The notes: generated from the letters alone by a model not told the origin. 43,612 nt of DNA from JAUZQZ01 sp964492105 (GCA_964492105.1 CAZBJB010000005.1:1-43612); one strand, 5' to 3'; numbered from the stretch's first letter, positions 17,584 through 26,621 are shown. A program made the numbers and translations.

Positions 17584-18984
17584 TTAACGGGATTGCTTTC
17601 GCGGCCGTTGCCAATGGGGAACATAACGTTGATTCGTCCGCTCGGATATGGTCAAACCACCAGATTCAACCTTCTTTGTGATAATACTGCCCGCCCCCAC
17701 CGTTGCATCGGATTGAACCTCCACCGGCGCAATGAGCTTGGTATCCGAGCCGATAAACACGCGATCGCCAATCATTGTTTTATGTTTATTCGCTCCATCA
17801 TAATTGCAGGTGATTGTACCCGCGCCAATATTGCAATCCACGCCCATCTCGGTATCACCGATATAACTCAAATGGTTAACTTTACTCCCCCGGTTTACAA
17901 TGGAATTCTTGATCTCGACAAAATTACCAACGTGGACATCCTCGTCCAGTTGCGTACCGGGGCGCAGGCGTGCGAATGGTCCAATTTTTGTACCCATGGC
18001 GACATTGGCGTCATGAATATGACTGAAGGCGAATATCTCCACCTGATCATCAATCCATGCATCCACCAATACGGCATAGGGCCCTACCCGGCACGCGTCA
18101 CCAATATGCGTCGAACCCATCAGATAGCACCCGGCCTGAATGACGGTATCCGGACCGATACTGACCGTAGCCTCAATACGCACCGTTTCCGGCTTTTCAA
18201 TGGTCACGCCGCGCCGCTGCCAGTCATGGATAATGTAAGCCTGCAATATATCCTCTGCCATGGAGAGTTGCGCCCGATCGTTAACCCCCATCATCTCGGC
18301 AGCATCCGGCATACACACCGCTCTCACTGAGCGTCCGTCTTTCAGGGCCAACGGCACGATATCCGGTAAATAATACTCCTCCTGAGCATTACGATTTCCG
18401 AGTTTATGCAACAGATCAAACAATACGTCATAGCGGACACAATATATCCCGCTGCTCACCTCGCGAATCAGCCGCTGGGTATCGGTGGCATCCTGTTCCT
18501 CGACGATCCATGACACCTGTTTTTCCGCATCGCGTACGACCCGTCCATACCCCGAAGGATCATCCGGCTCCGCCGTCAATATGGTCACAACGGCATCCCG
18601 ATCACGGTGTTCACTCACCAGTTTTGCCAGCGTTTCACTACGCAGCAGGGGCGTATCACCGCACACGATGAGTACATCACGCACATCGGAGATCACCTCC
18701 TCGCATTGTCTGACCGCATGGCCCGTGCCTAACTGTTGCTCCTGGATCACCCATTCGAGATTTTGCGGTTGACCCACATGCGCCTGAACCATGTCCGACG
18801 CATGGCCGGTTACAACTGCAATGCCTCCGGGACGCAATGATTCAACCGTATGTAAAATATAATCGATCATGGCCCTCCCCAGCACCTTATGCAGTACCTT
18901 GGGCTTGTTTGATCGCATCCGTTTACCCCGGCCCGCCGCTAATACGCACACCTGCAGATCGGGATGCTGAAATTCCGAGATCAT
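17584..18984 (-). CDS. glmU: Bifunctional GlcN-1-P acetyltransferase / GlcNAc-1-P uridyltransferase
   Basis: A 466-residue enzyme making UDP-GlcNAc from glucosamine-1-phosphate, acetyl-CoA and UTP. The N-terminal pyrophosphorylase domain has LAAGRGKRMRSNKPKVLHKV, the GTGHAV loop and VCGDTPLL. The C-terminal left-handed beta-helix has hexapeptide repeats (GPFARLRPG, VGNFVEIKNS, NIGAGTITCNYDG, FIGSDTKLIAPV). AGGAGGT 4 nt before the ATG fixes the start and trims ten upstream codons. It follows atpC after 228 bp that hold a family B repeat and precedes glmS by 16 bp. Confidence 0.97.
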   Translation of the reverse strand: MISEFQHPDLQVCVLAAGRGKRMRSNKPKVLHKVLGRAMIDYILHTVESLRPGGIAVVTGHASDMVQAHVGQPQNLEWVIQEQQLGTGHAVRQCEEVISDVRDVLIVCGDTPLLRSETLAKLVSEHRDRDAVVTILTAEPDDPSGYGRVVRDAEKQVSWIVEEQDATDTQRLIREVSSGIYCVRYDVLFDLLHKLGNRNAQEEYYLPDIVPLALKDGRSVRAVCMPDAAEMMGVNDRAQLSMAEDILQAYIIHDWQRRGVTIEKPETVRIEATVSIGPDTVIQAGCYLMGSTHIGDACRVGPYAVLVDAWIDDQVEIFAFSHIHDANVAMGTKIGPFARLRPGTQLDEDVHVGNFVEIKNSIVNRGSKVNHLSYIGDTEMGVDCNIGAGTITCNYDGANKHKTMIGDRVFIGSDTKLIAPVEVQSDATVGAGSIITKKVESGGLTISERTNQRYVPHWQRPRKQSR

Positions 18985-19106
18985 GTAACCTCCTGCTTGG
19001 TCCGTATGCTTCATGGATCATACGGGTGAGGAACGGAGATGAAATAACGTGCACACTCCGCACGGGTCTTTTGCCTGTTTCCCTTACAAATCAATCCGTT
19101 GCAATG

Positions 19107-19214
19107 CAAGCTATTGATTCCCGCGCCCATCCATCTGCCTGTGCGTTGCACGCAGGCAGGGAGGGACAAAGGGACAAGCAAGAGGCGCGGCAGCATGTGT
19201 GAGTTATGCAGGCT
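19107..19214 (+). repeat. Family B repeat copy between atpC and glmU
   Basis: CTGCCTGTGCGTTGCACGCAGGCAGG forms the family's central hairpin. GGGACAAAGGGACAAGCAAG, CGGCAGCATGTGTGAG and TTATGCAGGCT follow, as in the 41.6-kb copy. The left end (AAGCTATTGATTCCCGCG) is more diverged. The right end touches the atpC stop codon. The hairpin may reduce read-through from atp into glmU. Confidence 0.7.
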
Positions 19215-19623
19215 AGTGATGCTTTTTTTTCTGCAGCCAGGCCAAACGCTGGGCCATGATCGCCAGCTCGGCCTCCGCCAGGGCATGATCCACGCTACCC
19301 TTCTTGCCATCCAGTGTTTCTTTCGCCCTGCGCTGGGCGGCCAGTGCTACCGCTTCATCAATATCCGTGGCGCGCTCCGCCGTATCGGCCAGTATGGTAA
19401 TTGTATCTGGTTGAACCTCTATATAGCCACCGGAAATAAACACCTCATCCACGCCTTTCCCATGGGTGATGCGCAGTTCGCCGGCCTCCAACTCGCTCAG
19501 AAGCGGCGCATGCCTGGGTAGAATACCCAGTTCCCCCGCAGATCCCGGTGCGACCAGTATTGTTGCCTCCCCGCGATAGACCTCACGCTCGGCAGTGGCG
19601 ACCAGCACGTTGACCGTACTCAC
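19213..19623 (-). CDS. atpC: ATP synthase F1 subunit epsilon
   Basis: A 136-residue subunit of the F1 central stalk. The N-terminal beta-sandwich shows VYRGEATILVAPGSAGELGILPRHAPLL and ISGGYIEVQPDTITILADTAERA. The two C-terminal helices (ALAAQRRAKETL; HALAEAELAIMAQRLAWL) can inhibit ATP hydrolysis. The start overlaps the atpD stop by 4 bp. It is the last atp gene; a family B repeat follows its stop. Confidence 0.95.
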   Translation of the reverse strand: MSTVNVLVATAEREVYRGEATILVAPGSAGELGILPRHAPLLSELEAGELRITHGKGVDEVFISGGYIEVQPDTITILADTAERATDIDEAVALAAQRRAKETLDGKKGSVDHALAEAELAIMAQRLAWLQKKKHH

Positions 19624-21011
19624 GCCCTGGCCTCCATCTTCTCGGCTTTGGCAACGGCACCTTCAATATCGCCCACCATATAAAAGGCCTGCTCCGGTAA
19701 ATGATCATATTCACCTTCAAGAATCCCCTTGAAACCCTTGATGGTCTCTTCCTTCCCGGCAAAGACGCCCGGTGAACCGGTAAACACCTCGGCCACATGG
19801 AATGGTTGAGACAGGAAGCGTTGAATCTTACGGGCTCGCGTCACAATCAACTTATCATCATCCGACAATTCATCCATGCCCAGAATAGCAATGATATCCT
19901 GCAACTCCTTGTAACGCTGCAATGTCCGCTGTACGCCGGTTGCCACCTCATAATGCCCCACGCCGACGATCTTGGGATCCAATTGGCGAGAAGTCGAATC
20001 CAGCGGATCCACGGCGGGATAAATGCCCAACTCCGCAATCTGACGGGATAACACGATGGTGGAGTCCAGATGGGCAAAGGTGGTTGCCGGCGCGGGATCG
20101 GTCAGGTCGTCCGCTGGCACGTAGACGGCCTGAACGGAGGTGATCGATCCCACCTTGGTCGAGGCAATACGTTCTTGCAGGCGGCCCATTTCCTCGGCCA
20201 GGTTTGGCTGGTAACCCACGGCTGAAGGCATGCGCCCCAGCAATGCGGACACCTCCACACCCGCCAGCGAATAGCGGTAGATGTTGTCGATAAACATCAA
20301 CACATCGCGGCCCTCATCACGAAAATATTCGGCCATGGTGAGGCCCGTCAATGCCACACGCAGACGATTGCCCGGCGGTTCGTTCATCTGGCCGTAGACC
20401 AGCGCCACCTTGTCCAGCACGTTGGATTCCTTCATTTCATAATAGAAATCATTACCTTCGCGGGTGCGCTCACCCACGCCGGCAAACACGGAATAGCCCC
20501 CGTGTGCCTTCGCGATATTGTTAATGAGTTCCATCATGTTGACAGTTTTCCCCACGCCGGCGCCACCGAACAGGCCTACCTTGCCACCCTTGGCGATAGG
20601 TGCCATCAGGTCGATCACCTTGATGCCGGTCTCAAGAATTTCCTGCGTCGGCGCTAATTCTTCAAAGGCGGGAGCGGATCGGTGAATCGGCCAGTGATCC
20701 TCTGACGGTATATCCTCACCGGCAAAGTCAATGCCGTTTCCAAGCACATTCATGATACGGCCGAGCGTCGCCTTGCCCACCGGCACCATGATCGGGTTTC
20801 CGGTATCCTTCACCTCCATGCCGCGGCGCAGACCATCCGTGGATCCCATGGCAATGGCACGAATGACGTTGTCGCCCAGATGCTGCTGTGTTTCCATGGT
20901 GAGATGTGCTTCCTCAATGATCAGGGCATTATAAATAGCCGGTAATTTTCTCGCTTCAAAGCGGACATCCACCACCGGACCAATCACCTGTACGATTTTT
21001 CCAACGCTCAT
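19620..21011 (-). CDS. atpD: ATP synthase F1 subunit beta
   Basis: A 463-residue catalytic subunit. MSVGKIVQVIGPVVDVRF starts the N-terminal barrel. Walker A GGAGVGKT, the catalytic glutamate in GERTREGNDFYYEM, DEGRDVLMFIDNIYRYSLAG (Walker B), the DDLTDPAPATTFAHLD segment and the DELSDDDKL motif are all in place. The frame is open for 53 codons before the chosen ATG, but homologues start here. It is 37 bp from atpG. Confidence 0.97.
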   Translation of the reverse strand: MSVGKIVQVIGPVVDVRFEARKLPAIYNALIIEEAHLTMETQQHLGDNVIRAIAMGSTDGLRRGMEVKDTGNPIMVPVGKATLGRIMNVLGNGIDFAGEDIPSEDHWPIHRSAPAFEELAPTQEILETGIKVIDLMAPIAKGGKVGLFGGAGVGKTVNMMELINNIAKAHGGYSVFAGVGERTREGNDFYYEMKESNVLDKVALVYGQMNEPPGNRLRVALTGLTMAEYFRDEGRDVLMFIDNIYRYSLAGVEVSALLGRMPSAVGYQPNLAEEMGRLQERIASTKVGSITSVQAVYVPADDLTDPAPATTFAHLDSTIVLSRQIAELGIYPAVDPLDSTSRQLDPKIVGVGHYEVATGVQRTLQRYKELQDIIAILGMDELSDDDKLIVTRARKIQRFLSQPFHVAEVFTGSPGVFAGKEETIKGFKGILEGEYDHLPEQAFYMVGDIEGAVAKAEKMEARA

Positions 21012-21048
21012 GTTTCCAACCCCTTTGTAAAATGCTGCATCATGTAAT

Positions 21049-21915
21049 TTATTGCGCTGCGGCGCCGCCAGCGACGATTTCCGCCAACTCCTGCGTAATA
21101 GCGGCCTGCCGCGCCTTGTTATATGTGATTTGCAAATCCCTGACAATACTGTCGGCATTGTCCGTGGCACTTTTCATAGCCACCATGCGCGCCGATTGCT
21201 CGCATGCCTTGTTCTCGAGTACGCCATGATATAGCAGCGCTTCAAACGAGCGCCTGAGCAGTCCATCAAGCACGGTCTGCGCCTCGGGTTCATAGATGTA
21301 ATCCCAGTAGCCCGGATGCGAAGGCTCCTCGGGCATGGGAAGCGGTAGCATGCGTATGATGCGAGGCGTCTGGGTCATCGTGTTGACGAATTCGCTGTAG
21401 AGCATATGCACTTCATCAAGCTCCCCCTTGAGGTAGCGCTGTATCGCCAGTTCGGCCGCACCGAGGATATCCGCCAGTTCAGGAGAGTCCGGTACATTTT
21501 CCACACAGCCGATAACATCCACATTGATGCGTCGCATGAATGCACCCCCGCGCCGGCCAACGCTGATGGTATCAAGCTCGGCCTTTCGCACCTTCTGCGC
21601 CTTCAGCATCTGTAGCGCCAACCGTAGCGCATTGGTATTCAATCCGCCGCACAGCCCTTTGTCTGTCGTGATCAGGATCAGGGCAACGCGCCTGATTTCT
21701 TCGCGATGCGTAAAGAAGGGATGCCGGTACTCGGGATGGGCCTGCATCAGGTTGGCGATCACCTGCGCAACGCCTTCGGCATAGGCGCGCGCGGCCAGCA
21801 CGCTTTCCTGTGCCTTGCGCATCTTGCTCGCCGCCACCATTTGCATGGCATTGGTGATTTTAGCGGTATTCCGGATGGCCTTGATCTGACCCCGAATCTC
21901 TTTGGCGGATGCCAC
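21049..21915 (-). CDS. atpG: ATP synthase F1 subunit gamma
   Basis: A 288-residue rotor shaft of F1. The N-terminal coiled-coil helix (EIRGQIKAIRNTAKITNAMQMVAASKMRKAQ), the central LILITTDKGLCGGLNTN and the C-terminal helix with ARMVAMKSATDNADSIVRDL and YNKARQAAITQELAEIVAGAAA-like ending are all typical. Between atpA and atpD, with short gaps on both sides. Confidence 0.96.
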   Translation of the reverse strand: MASAKEIRGQIKAIRNTAKITNAMQMVAASKMRKAQESVLAARAYAEGVAQVIANLMQAHPEYRHPFFTHREEIRRVALILITTDKGLCGGLNTNALRLALQMLKAQKVRKAELDTISVGRRGGAFMRRINVDVIGCVENVPDSPELADILGAAELAIQRYLKGELDEVHMLYSEFVNTMTQTPRIIRMLPLPMPEEPSHPGYWDYIYEPEAQTVLDGLLRRSFEALLYHGVLENKACEQSARMVAMKSATDNADSIVRDLQITYNKARQAAITQELAEIVAGGAAAQ

Positions 21916-21937
21916 CTGTCGCTCTCCTTAATCCGGT

Positions 21938-23479
21938 CTAATAGGTGCCATTAGCCTTGAAATCCGCAATGGCCTTGTTCAGGCTCGCCACCACGTCATC
22001 GGTCAGTACGGGTTCCGCGCTCAGTTTGGCCATGAACTCAGCGGCGCCAGACTTCAGATAGGCTTGGAATGATCTTTCGAAGTCGCGTACCTTGCTGACT
22101 TTCACATCATCCAGGGCGCCGGTATTCAATGCATACAGGCTGGCGGTCATCTGGGCCACGCTCATCGGCTCATTTTCACCCTGTTTCAGGATTTCGGTGC
22201 CACGCTTTCCGCGTGCGATCTGCCTGCGTGTCGTTTCATCCAGGTCGGAGGCAAACTGGGCAAAGGCCGCCAACTCTCTGTACTGGGCAAGATCCAGGCG
22301 CAAACCACCGCCGACCTTCCTCATCGCCTTGGTCTGGGCCGCGCCACCCACGCGGGATACGGAAAGGCCTGCGTTTACAGCCGGTCGCTGACCGGCATTA
22401 AACAGGCCTGTTTCCAGGAAAATTTGACCATCGGTAATGGAAATCACGTTGGTCGGGACAAAGGCGGACACATCCCCTTCCTGTGTTTCAATAATCGGCA
22501 GCGCGGTCAGTGATCCCGTCCTTCCCTTTATCTTGCCCTGCGTGAACTCCTCCACGTATTTCTCACTGACGCGAGAGGCGCGTTCCAGTAGCCGGGAGTG
22601 GAGATAGAACACGTCGCCCGGATAGGCTTCACGACCGGGAGGCCGGCGCAGGATCAGCGAGACCTGACGGTAGGCCCATGCCTGCTTGGTAAGATCGTCA
22701 TAGACGATCAATGCGTCTTCGCCCCTGTCACGAAAATACTCACCCATCGTACATCCGGTATACGGCGCGAGATACTGTAGGGCGGCGGACTCCGAGGCAC
22801 TGGCCGCGATAACAATCGTATGCCCCATCGCACCATGCTCCTTAAAGGTACGAACCACGCTCGCCACGGTGGAAGCCTTCTGCCCCACCGCCACATAAAT
22901 ACAGGTGACGCCGGTATCCTTTTGATTGATGATGGTGTCCAGAGCGATAGCCGTCTTGCCCGTCTGGCGATCTCCGATAATCAGCTCACGCTGGCCCCGA
23001 CCGACCGGAATCATGGCGTCAATGGATTTGATGCCGGTCTGCAACGGCTGATCCACGGATTTTCGCCAGATCACGCCCGGTGCGATCTTTTCCACCGGAT
23101 CTTCCCGCGCCGCCTTGATCGGCCCCTTGCCATCAATGGGCTGACCCAGGGCATTAACAACGCGGCCTTTCAGTTCGGGCCCGACCGGCACGGAAAAGAT
23201 TTTGCCGGTGCACTGAACCTGATCGCCCTCTTTGAGATGCGTGTATTCGCCAAAAATTACCGCACCGACTGCATCTTCCTCAAGATTGAGTACCATACCC
23301 ATGGTACCCTGGGGAAATGCCAGCATTTCTCCGGCCATCGCGCTCGAAAGACCGTGAATAATGGCAACGCCATCACCGATGCTGATCAGCGTGCCGATAT
23401 TGGCATCAGTGACTCCGACCTCAAAGCCCTTGATCTGATCTTTGATAATCGAGCTGATTTCCGCCGTATCAAGTTTCAT
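21938..23479 (-). CDS. atpA: ATP synthase F1 subunit alpha
   Basis: A 513-residue non-catalytic nucleotide-binding subunit. DTAEISSIIKDQIKGFE begins the protein, followed by Walker A GDRQTGKT, the alpha signature near PGREAYPGDVFYLHSRLLERA, SISTDGQIF-like text (ISITDGQIFLE) and the GLSVSRVGGAAQ motif. Length equals that of E. coli AtpA (513). It is 51 bp behind atpH. Confidence 0.97.
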   Translation of the reverse strand: MKLDTAEISSIIKDQIKGFEVGVTDANIGTLISIGDGVAIIHGLSSAMAGEMLAFPQGTMGMVLNLEEDAVGAVIFGEYTHLKEGDQVQCTGKIFSVPVGPELKGRVVNALGQPIDGKGPIKAAREDPVEKIAPGVIWRKSVDQPLQTGIKSIDAMIPVGRGQRELIIGDRQTGKTAIALDTIINQKDTGVTCIYVAVGQKASTVASVVRTFKEHGAMGHTIVIAASASESAALQYLAPYTGCTMGEYFRDRGEDALIVYDDLTKQAWAYRQVSLILRRPPGREAYPGDVFYLHSRLLERASRVSEKYVEEFTQGKIKGRTGSLTALPIIETQEGDVSAFVPTNVISITDGQIFLETGLFNAGQRPAVNAGLSVSRVGGAAQTKAMRKVGGGLRLDLAQYRELAAFAQFASDLDETTRRQIARGKRGTEILKQGENEPMSVAQMTASLYALNTGALDDVKVSKVRDFERSFQAYLKSGAAEFMAKLSAEPVLTDDVVASLNKAIADFKANGTY

Positions 23480-23530
23480 TTTTCTACCTCAAGTTCTTGC
23501 AAAATCCACTATTGTTCCATACCCGTCCGG

Positions 23531-24052
23531 TCAGGACAGCATGGCCTTTCTCAGCCCTCGAAGGCGTGTACGCAGGGAATAATCCATTTGCCTGTCGCCA
23601 ATCCGGATGACCAGCCCCCCCAGAATATCAGGGTCGCACTTAACATCCAGTGTCACCTTGTGGCTGACGGCCTTGCCCAGTGCTGCGGCAATTTTCTCTT
23701 TCATTTCCGCGTTAAGCTTGATAACCGAGATCACTTCAGCCTCAACCTCGCTTGCGGCCTGTCGCTCCATTTCTTCTACCATTCCGGCAATCTCAGGCAA
23801 CAGTTCAGCCCTGTCGCGAGCGCAGAGCATCTCTACCAGGCGCCTGATCTCTTGCGACAGGCCTCCCGCGGCCTTGTCGATCACCTCAGCCTTGGTCATG
23901 GATGGAACCTGCGGCATACCCAGCAGATTCAGGATCTCGCTTACGCCGATCACCCTGACGGCCCGGGCCAGGGAATGGCGGATCCTTCCCCCTTCCTGCT
24001 CAATTTCAAACAGGGCGCGGGCATAGCGGGAGGAAACAGAGCGCGTACTCAT
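23531..24052 (-). CDS. atpH: ATP synthase F1 subunit delta
   Basis: A 173-residue stator subunit linking the b dimer to the top of F1. RYARALFEIEQEGG at the N-terminus and the C-terminal DPDILGGLVIRIGDRQMDYSLRTRLRGLRK signature are clear. The middle is a helical, poorly conserved region, as usual. The start overlaps the atpF stop by 4 bp. Confidence 0.95.
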   Translation of the reverse strand: MSTRSVSSRYARALFEIEQEGGRIRHSLARAVRVIGVSEILNLLGMPQVPSMTKAEVIDKAAGGLSQEIRRLVEMLCARDRAELLPEIAGMVEEMERQAASEVEAEVISVIKLNAEMKEKIAAALGKAVSHKVTLDVKCDPDILGGLVIRIGDRQMDYSLRTRLRGLRKAMLS

Positions 24053-24531
24053 GCGTAACCGATTTCCCTGGCGACAACTTCATCAATCAGCCCTGCGTGC
24101 CGTGTTTCATCCAGTTCGACCTGCAATACACGTTCAGCGGCCAGCATGGCAATATCCGCAACTTCCTTGCGCAGTTCCTGGCGCGCCTTGTTGAGTTCAG
24201 CATTGACTTCTTCACGGGCCGCATCCAGAATTTTCCCGGCTTCCACACGCGCCTTGTTGGTGGTCTCTTCCTCAATTTCCGCTGCACGTTTTCCGGCGGC
24301 GGTCAAAATTTCCTGCGCCTTGGCCCTGGCTTCCTTCAATTGCCCTTTCACTTCAGCCTGTGCCCTGGCCCTGGCCTGTTTCCCGGCATCCGCCGCCGCC
24401 AGACCCTCCGAAATTTTTCTGGAACGTGCCTCCATTAAATCGTTCAATGGACCGTAAAGATATTTTTTCAGCAAAAAAAGCAGCGTAAGAAACACCACAA
24501 TCTGGCCAATAAACGTCAAGTCTATACTCAT
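24049..24531 (-). CDS. atpF: ATP synthase F0 subunit b
   Basis: A 160-residue peripheral-stalk subunit. One N-terminal membrane helix (FIGQIVVFLTLLFLLKKYLYGPL) is followed by a long, highly charged and Ala-rich coiled coil (EARSRKISEGLAAADAGKQ onward) that would dimerise and bind delta. Length is normal. 52 bp separate it from atpE. Confidence 0.95.
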   Translation of the reverse strand: MSIDLTFIGQIVVFLTLLFLLKKYLYGPLNDLMEARSRKISEGLAAADAGKQARARAQAEVKGQLKEARAKAQEILTAAGKRAAEIEEETTNKARVEAGKILDAAREEVNAELNKARQELRKEVADIAMLAAERVLQVELDETRHAGLIDEVVAREIGYA

Positions 24532-24583
24532 ACCTTCACCTCGTTATGCGCACTTTATCCACTGTACAGGATATGTAGTTATG

Positions 24584-24838
24584 TTAACTCAGGAATGGAT
24601 TAGCGAACAGGAACCAAAGCGCAAACGCCATGATAATGAACGGGAAGGATTCCATCAGGCCGGCAAAGATGAACGTTGTGAACATCAGTTGCCCCTTCAT
24701 CTCGGGCTGACGGGCGATGCCCTCCAGCGTCTTGGAGGCAATCAGGCCCCAACTAATCGTGACGCCAAGAGCGGCAGCAGCCAGCATCATACCCACCGTA
24801 ATCACGGTGGCGGCAGTAATAACCGTATGTGCATCCAT
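24584..24838 (-). CDS. atpE: ATP synthase F0 subunit c
   Basis: An 84-residue hairpin of two membrane helices that forms the rotor ring. The polar loop LEGIARQPE and the proton-binding carboxylate Glu63 in FAGLMESFPFI are present. The GxGxGxG packing motif of helix 1 is reduced to GVTISWG. The ES pair after the loop recalls part of the sodium-binding signature, but the rest of that signature is not evident, so proton coupling is more likely. The protein resembles the Acidithiobacillus-type c subunit as I remember it. Confidence 0.95.
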   Translation of the reverse strand: MDAHTVITAATVITVGMMLAAAALGVTISWGLIASKTLEGIARQPEMKGQLMFTTFIFAGLMESFPFIIMAFALWFLFANPFLS

Positions 24839-24875
24839 ATTACTTCTCCTTTTCTTTTACACGCTACTCACTAAC

Positions 24876-25721
24876 TCATTCATGTTCTACCGGCTGATGT
24901 GAAACAGACAGATAGACCACGGTAAGAACCATAAAAATAAAGGCTTGTAACAAGCCGATAAACATGTGGAAAACTGACCAGCCAACACCGACGAAAAATC
25001 CGACCGCCATACCTATTATACCGTTACCGAGCAGCATAAAGGCAATTAACAGGAAAAGCACCTCCCCTGCAAACATGTTGCCGAACAAACGGAAAGAGAG
25101 GCTCAGGGGCTTGGCCAGTTCCTCCACCAGTTTCAGGATAAGATTCAGGGGGATGAGGATAACGCCTATTAATTTGACAATAATATTCTTTGAACTGATG
25201 AGCATACTGGCGAATGGCTCAAGCAGCAGTTCCTTACAAAAATGCAGTGGCTTCAATTTGAATTCATAATACAGCGTCATCAAAAAGACACAGATCGCCA
25301 TGGCCACGGGCAGGTTCAGATCATTGGTTGGCACCTGGCGGTAATGCGGCAGCCCGAACAGGCCTGCGATCTTGTCCGACAAAAACGCTGGCAGAATATC
25401 CAGCGTATTGCACAGAAAAACAAACACAAAGACGGTCAATGCCAAGGGGGCGATATAAGGATTATGCACCGGAAAATTATCCTTTACGGTGTCATCCACG
25501 AAACTCACAATGTACTCCATGAAATTCTGGGCTCCCGTGGGCGCACCATCCGTCAGTCGCCTTCCCAGCCACACGGCAAAAATGACTATACCTGTCGCCA
25601 CCAAAATGGAGCTCAACATGGTATCCAGATGAATCCGCATGAGCGGATTGGAAGCATCGAACTTGTAGGTCCAATAATGCAGCTGCCCTGCAATCCCCCC
25701 GCCGTGTTCCTCTTGCGCCAA
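24876..25721 (-). CDS. atpB: ATP synthase F0 subunit a
   Basis: A 281-residue polytopic stator protein forming the two half-channels for protons. The essential arginine lies in LAKPLSLSFRLFGNMFAGE; the preceding helix (IIVKLIGVILIPLNLILKLVEE) and the last helices (HMFIGLLQAFIFMVLTVVYL) are typical. The N-terminal part carries WTYKFDASNPLMRIHLDTM. 37 bp separate it from atpE. Confidence 0.96.
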   Translation of the reverse strand: MAQEEHGGGIAGQLHYWTYKFDASNPLMRIHLDTMLSSILVATGIVIFAVWLGRRLTDGAPTGAQNFMEYIVSFVDDTVKDNFPVHNPYIAPLALTVFVFVFLCNTLDILPAFLSDKIAGLFGLPHYRQVPTNDLNLPVAMAICVFLMTLYYEFKLKPLHFCKELLLEPFASMLISSKNIIVKLIGVILIPLNLILKLVEELAKPLSLSFRLFGNMFAGEVLFLLIAFMLLGNGIIGMAVGFFVGVGWSVFHMFIGLLQAFIFMVLTVVYLSVSHQPVEHE

Positions 25722-25766
25722 GCCTTACTCCCTGTTGGATCCTTCGCGTACGTTTAAAACCGGTAT

Positions 25767-26123
25767 TTACGTGGCCGCCGGATGGCTTGCCGCATATGCA
25801 AATAATGCAATCTGCGCCAACAGCATGCCGCCCGCCACGACCAGCAAGTGTAATCCCAACCCATAAGCCAGCAGCAGTACCGCCAGCACGCCCACAAACC
25901 GAAAGACCACACCCGTGTACAATAGCCGCGTTCCGTTTTCTCCATCAACTCCACCAGCGTGCCGGATACGACAGGCAAGAAAAAAACCGTTGAACATTGT
26001 CAACAAAACGCCGCATGCAAGGCTTAACACCAGCACCGCATTAAACCATATAGCGACTGCAACGCTCCCCACCACACCGGCAACCGCCTGCCAAAATAAC
26101 ACGCCACGGATACCGGGATTCAT
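25767..26123 (-). CDS. atpI: ATP synthase assembly protein AtpI
   Basis: A 118-residue protein with four hydrophobic segments (VLFWQAVAGVVGSVAVAIWF; LVLSLACGVLLTMFNGFF; GVVFRFVGVLAVLLLAYG; LLVVAGGMLLAQIALFAY). AtpI helps assemble the c ring in some bacteria. Position as first gene of the atp operon, 45 bp before atpB, supports the call more than the weakly conserved sequence does. A good sigma-70 promoter lies about 90 bp upstream. Confidence 0.85.
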   Translation of the reverse strand: MNPGIRGVLFWQAVAGVVGSVAVAIWFNAVLVLSLACGVLLTMFNGFFLACRIRHAGGVDGENGTRLLYTGVVFRFVGVLAVLLLAYGLGLHLLVVAGGMLLAQIALFAYAASHPAAT

Positions 26124-26214
26124 TTACGTCACCTGAAACAGCGCCACAACCTTACTCAGTCCAATCCGTAGTAATGCGACCCTCCGGATGCCACTCCTCC
26201 ATAAGAGGTGGCGG

Positions 26215-26243
26215 TTTATATCATCGAATACGCCTTTTTTCAA
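26215..26243 (-). promoter_or_regulatory. Sigma-70 promoter of the atp operon
   Basis: On the minus strand TTGAAA and TATAAA are separated by exactly 17 nt. The predicted transcript would have a leader of about 85 nt before atpI, containing a small GCCAC/GTGGC hairpin. The rest of the 26124-26342 gap holds only a decayed family B repeat. Confidence 0.6.
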
Positions 26244-26265
26244 CAATATATAAATTGCGGCTTAG

Positions 26266-26332
26266 TCCGAACCGTTCATTGCGGACAAAGGGGCGAGCAA
26301 GGTCGCGGCCGTCTTCATGAACAGTCCGGGTT
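26266..26332 (+). repeat. Family B repeat, shortened copy
   Basis: Shows ACCGTTCATTGC, GGACAAAGGGGCGAGCAAGG, GCGGCCG and TTCATGAACAGTCCGGGTTA, that is, the family B ends and right half without the central hairpin. It lies upstream of the atp promoter and just after the stop of the small EF-hand gene. Confidence 0.55.
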
Positions 26333-26342
26333 AGAAGCCAGG

Positions 26343-26621
26343 TCAGGGAGCATAAACAGAGCGTAAACCTTCAAGGTAACGGTCTGCTCGTGTTTTACCT
26401 TCACCCACGCTATCTGCCGGATCCAGTCCAAGTTCACGCAGGGAGTCTCCGGCGTAGCCCCGCTTCTCCTTATCATTCATCTGTTGCCAGTCTTCCTCAT
26501 TCACCAAACCATCACCCGTTTTATCAAACCGTGCATCCGCCGACGGGTTTGCAGCATGTAGCGGTGCCGCAACCAGCAGCGCCATGGTCATGAAGATTGC
26601 CACGCCGGTACGATTCATCAT
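26343..26621 (-). CDS. Small secreted protein with one EF-hand-like motif
   Basis: A 92-residue product. Two adjacent ATGs precede a clear signal peptide (basic MNRTG, hydrophobic VAIFMTMALLVAAPL, cleavage likely after LHA). The mature part of about 68 residues has one EF-hand-like loop, DKTGDGLVNEED, which could bind calcium in the periplasm, and is otherwise charged and helical. The protein is not one I recognise. It follows ahcY by about 90 bp on the same strand, but its base composition and the two hairpins in the gap suggest an independent unit. The exact start (first or second ATG) is uncertain; both have only a weak ribosome-binding site. Confidence 0.65.
   Translation of the reverse strand: MMNRTGVAIFMTMALLVAAPLHAANPSADARFDKTGDGLVNEEDWQQMNDKEKRGYAGDSLRELGLDPADSVGEGKTRADRYLEGLRSVYAP

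Noticed and set aside
24584..24838. Sodium-coupled ATP synthase
   Set aside because: Only the Glu-Ser pair of the sodium signature is present; the other ligands are not evident.
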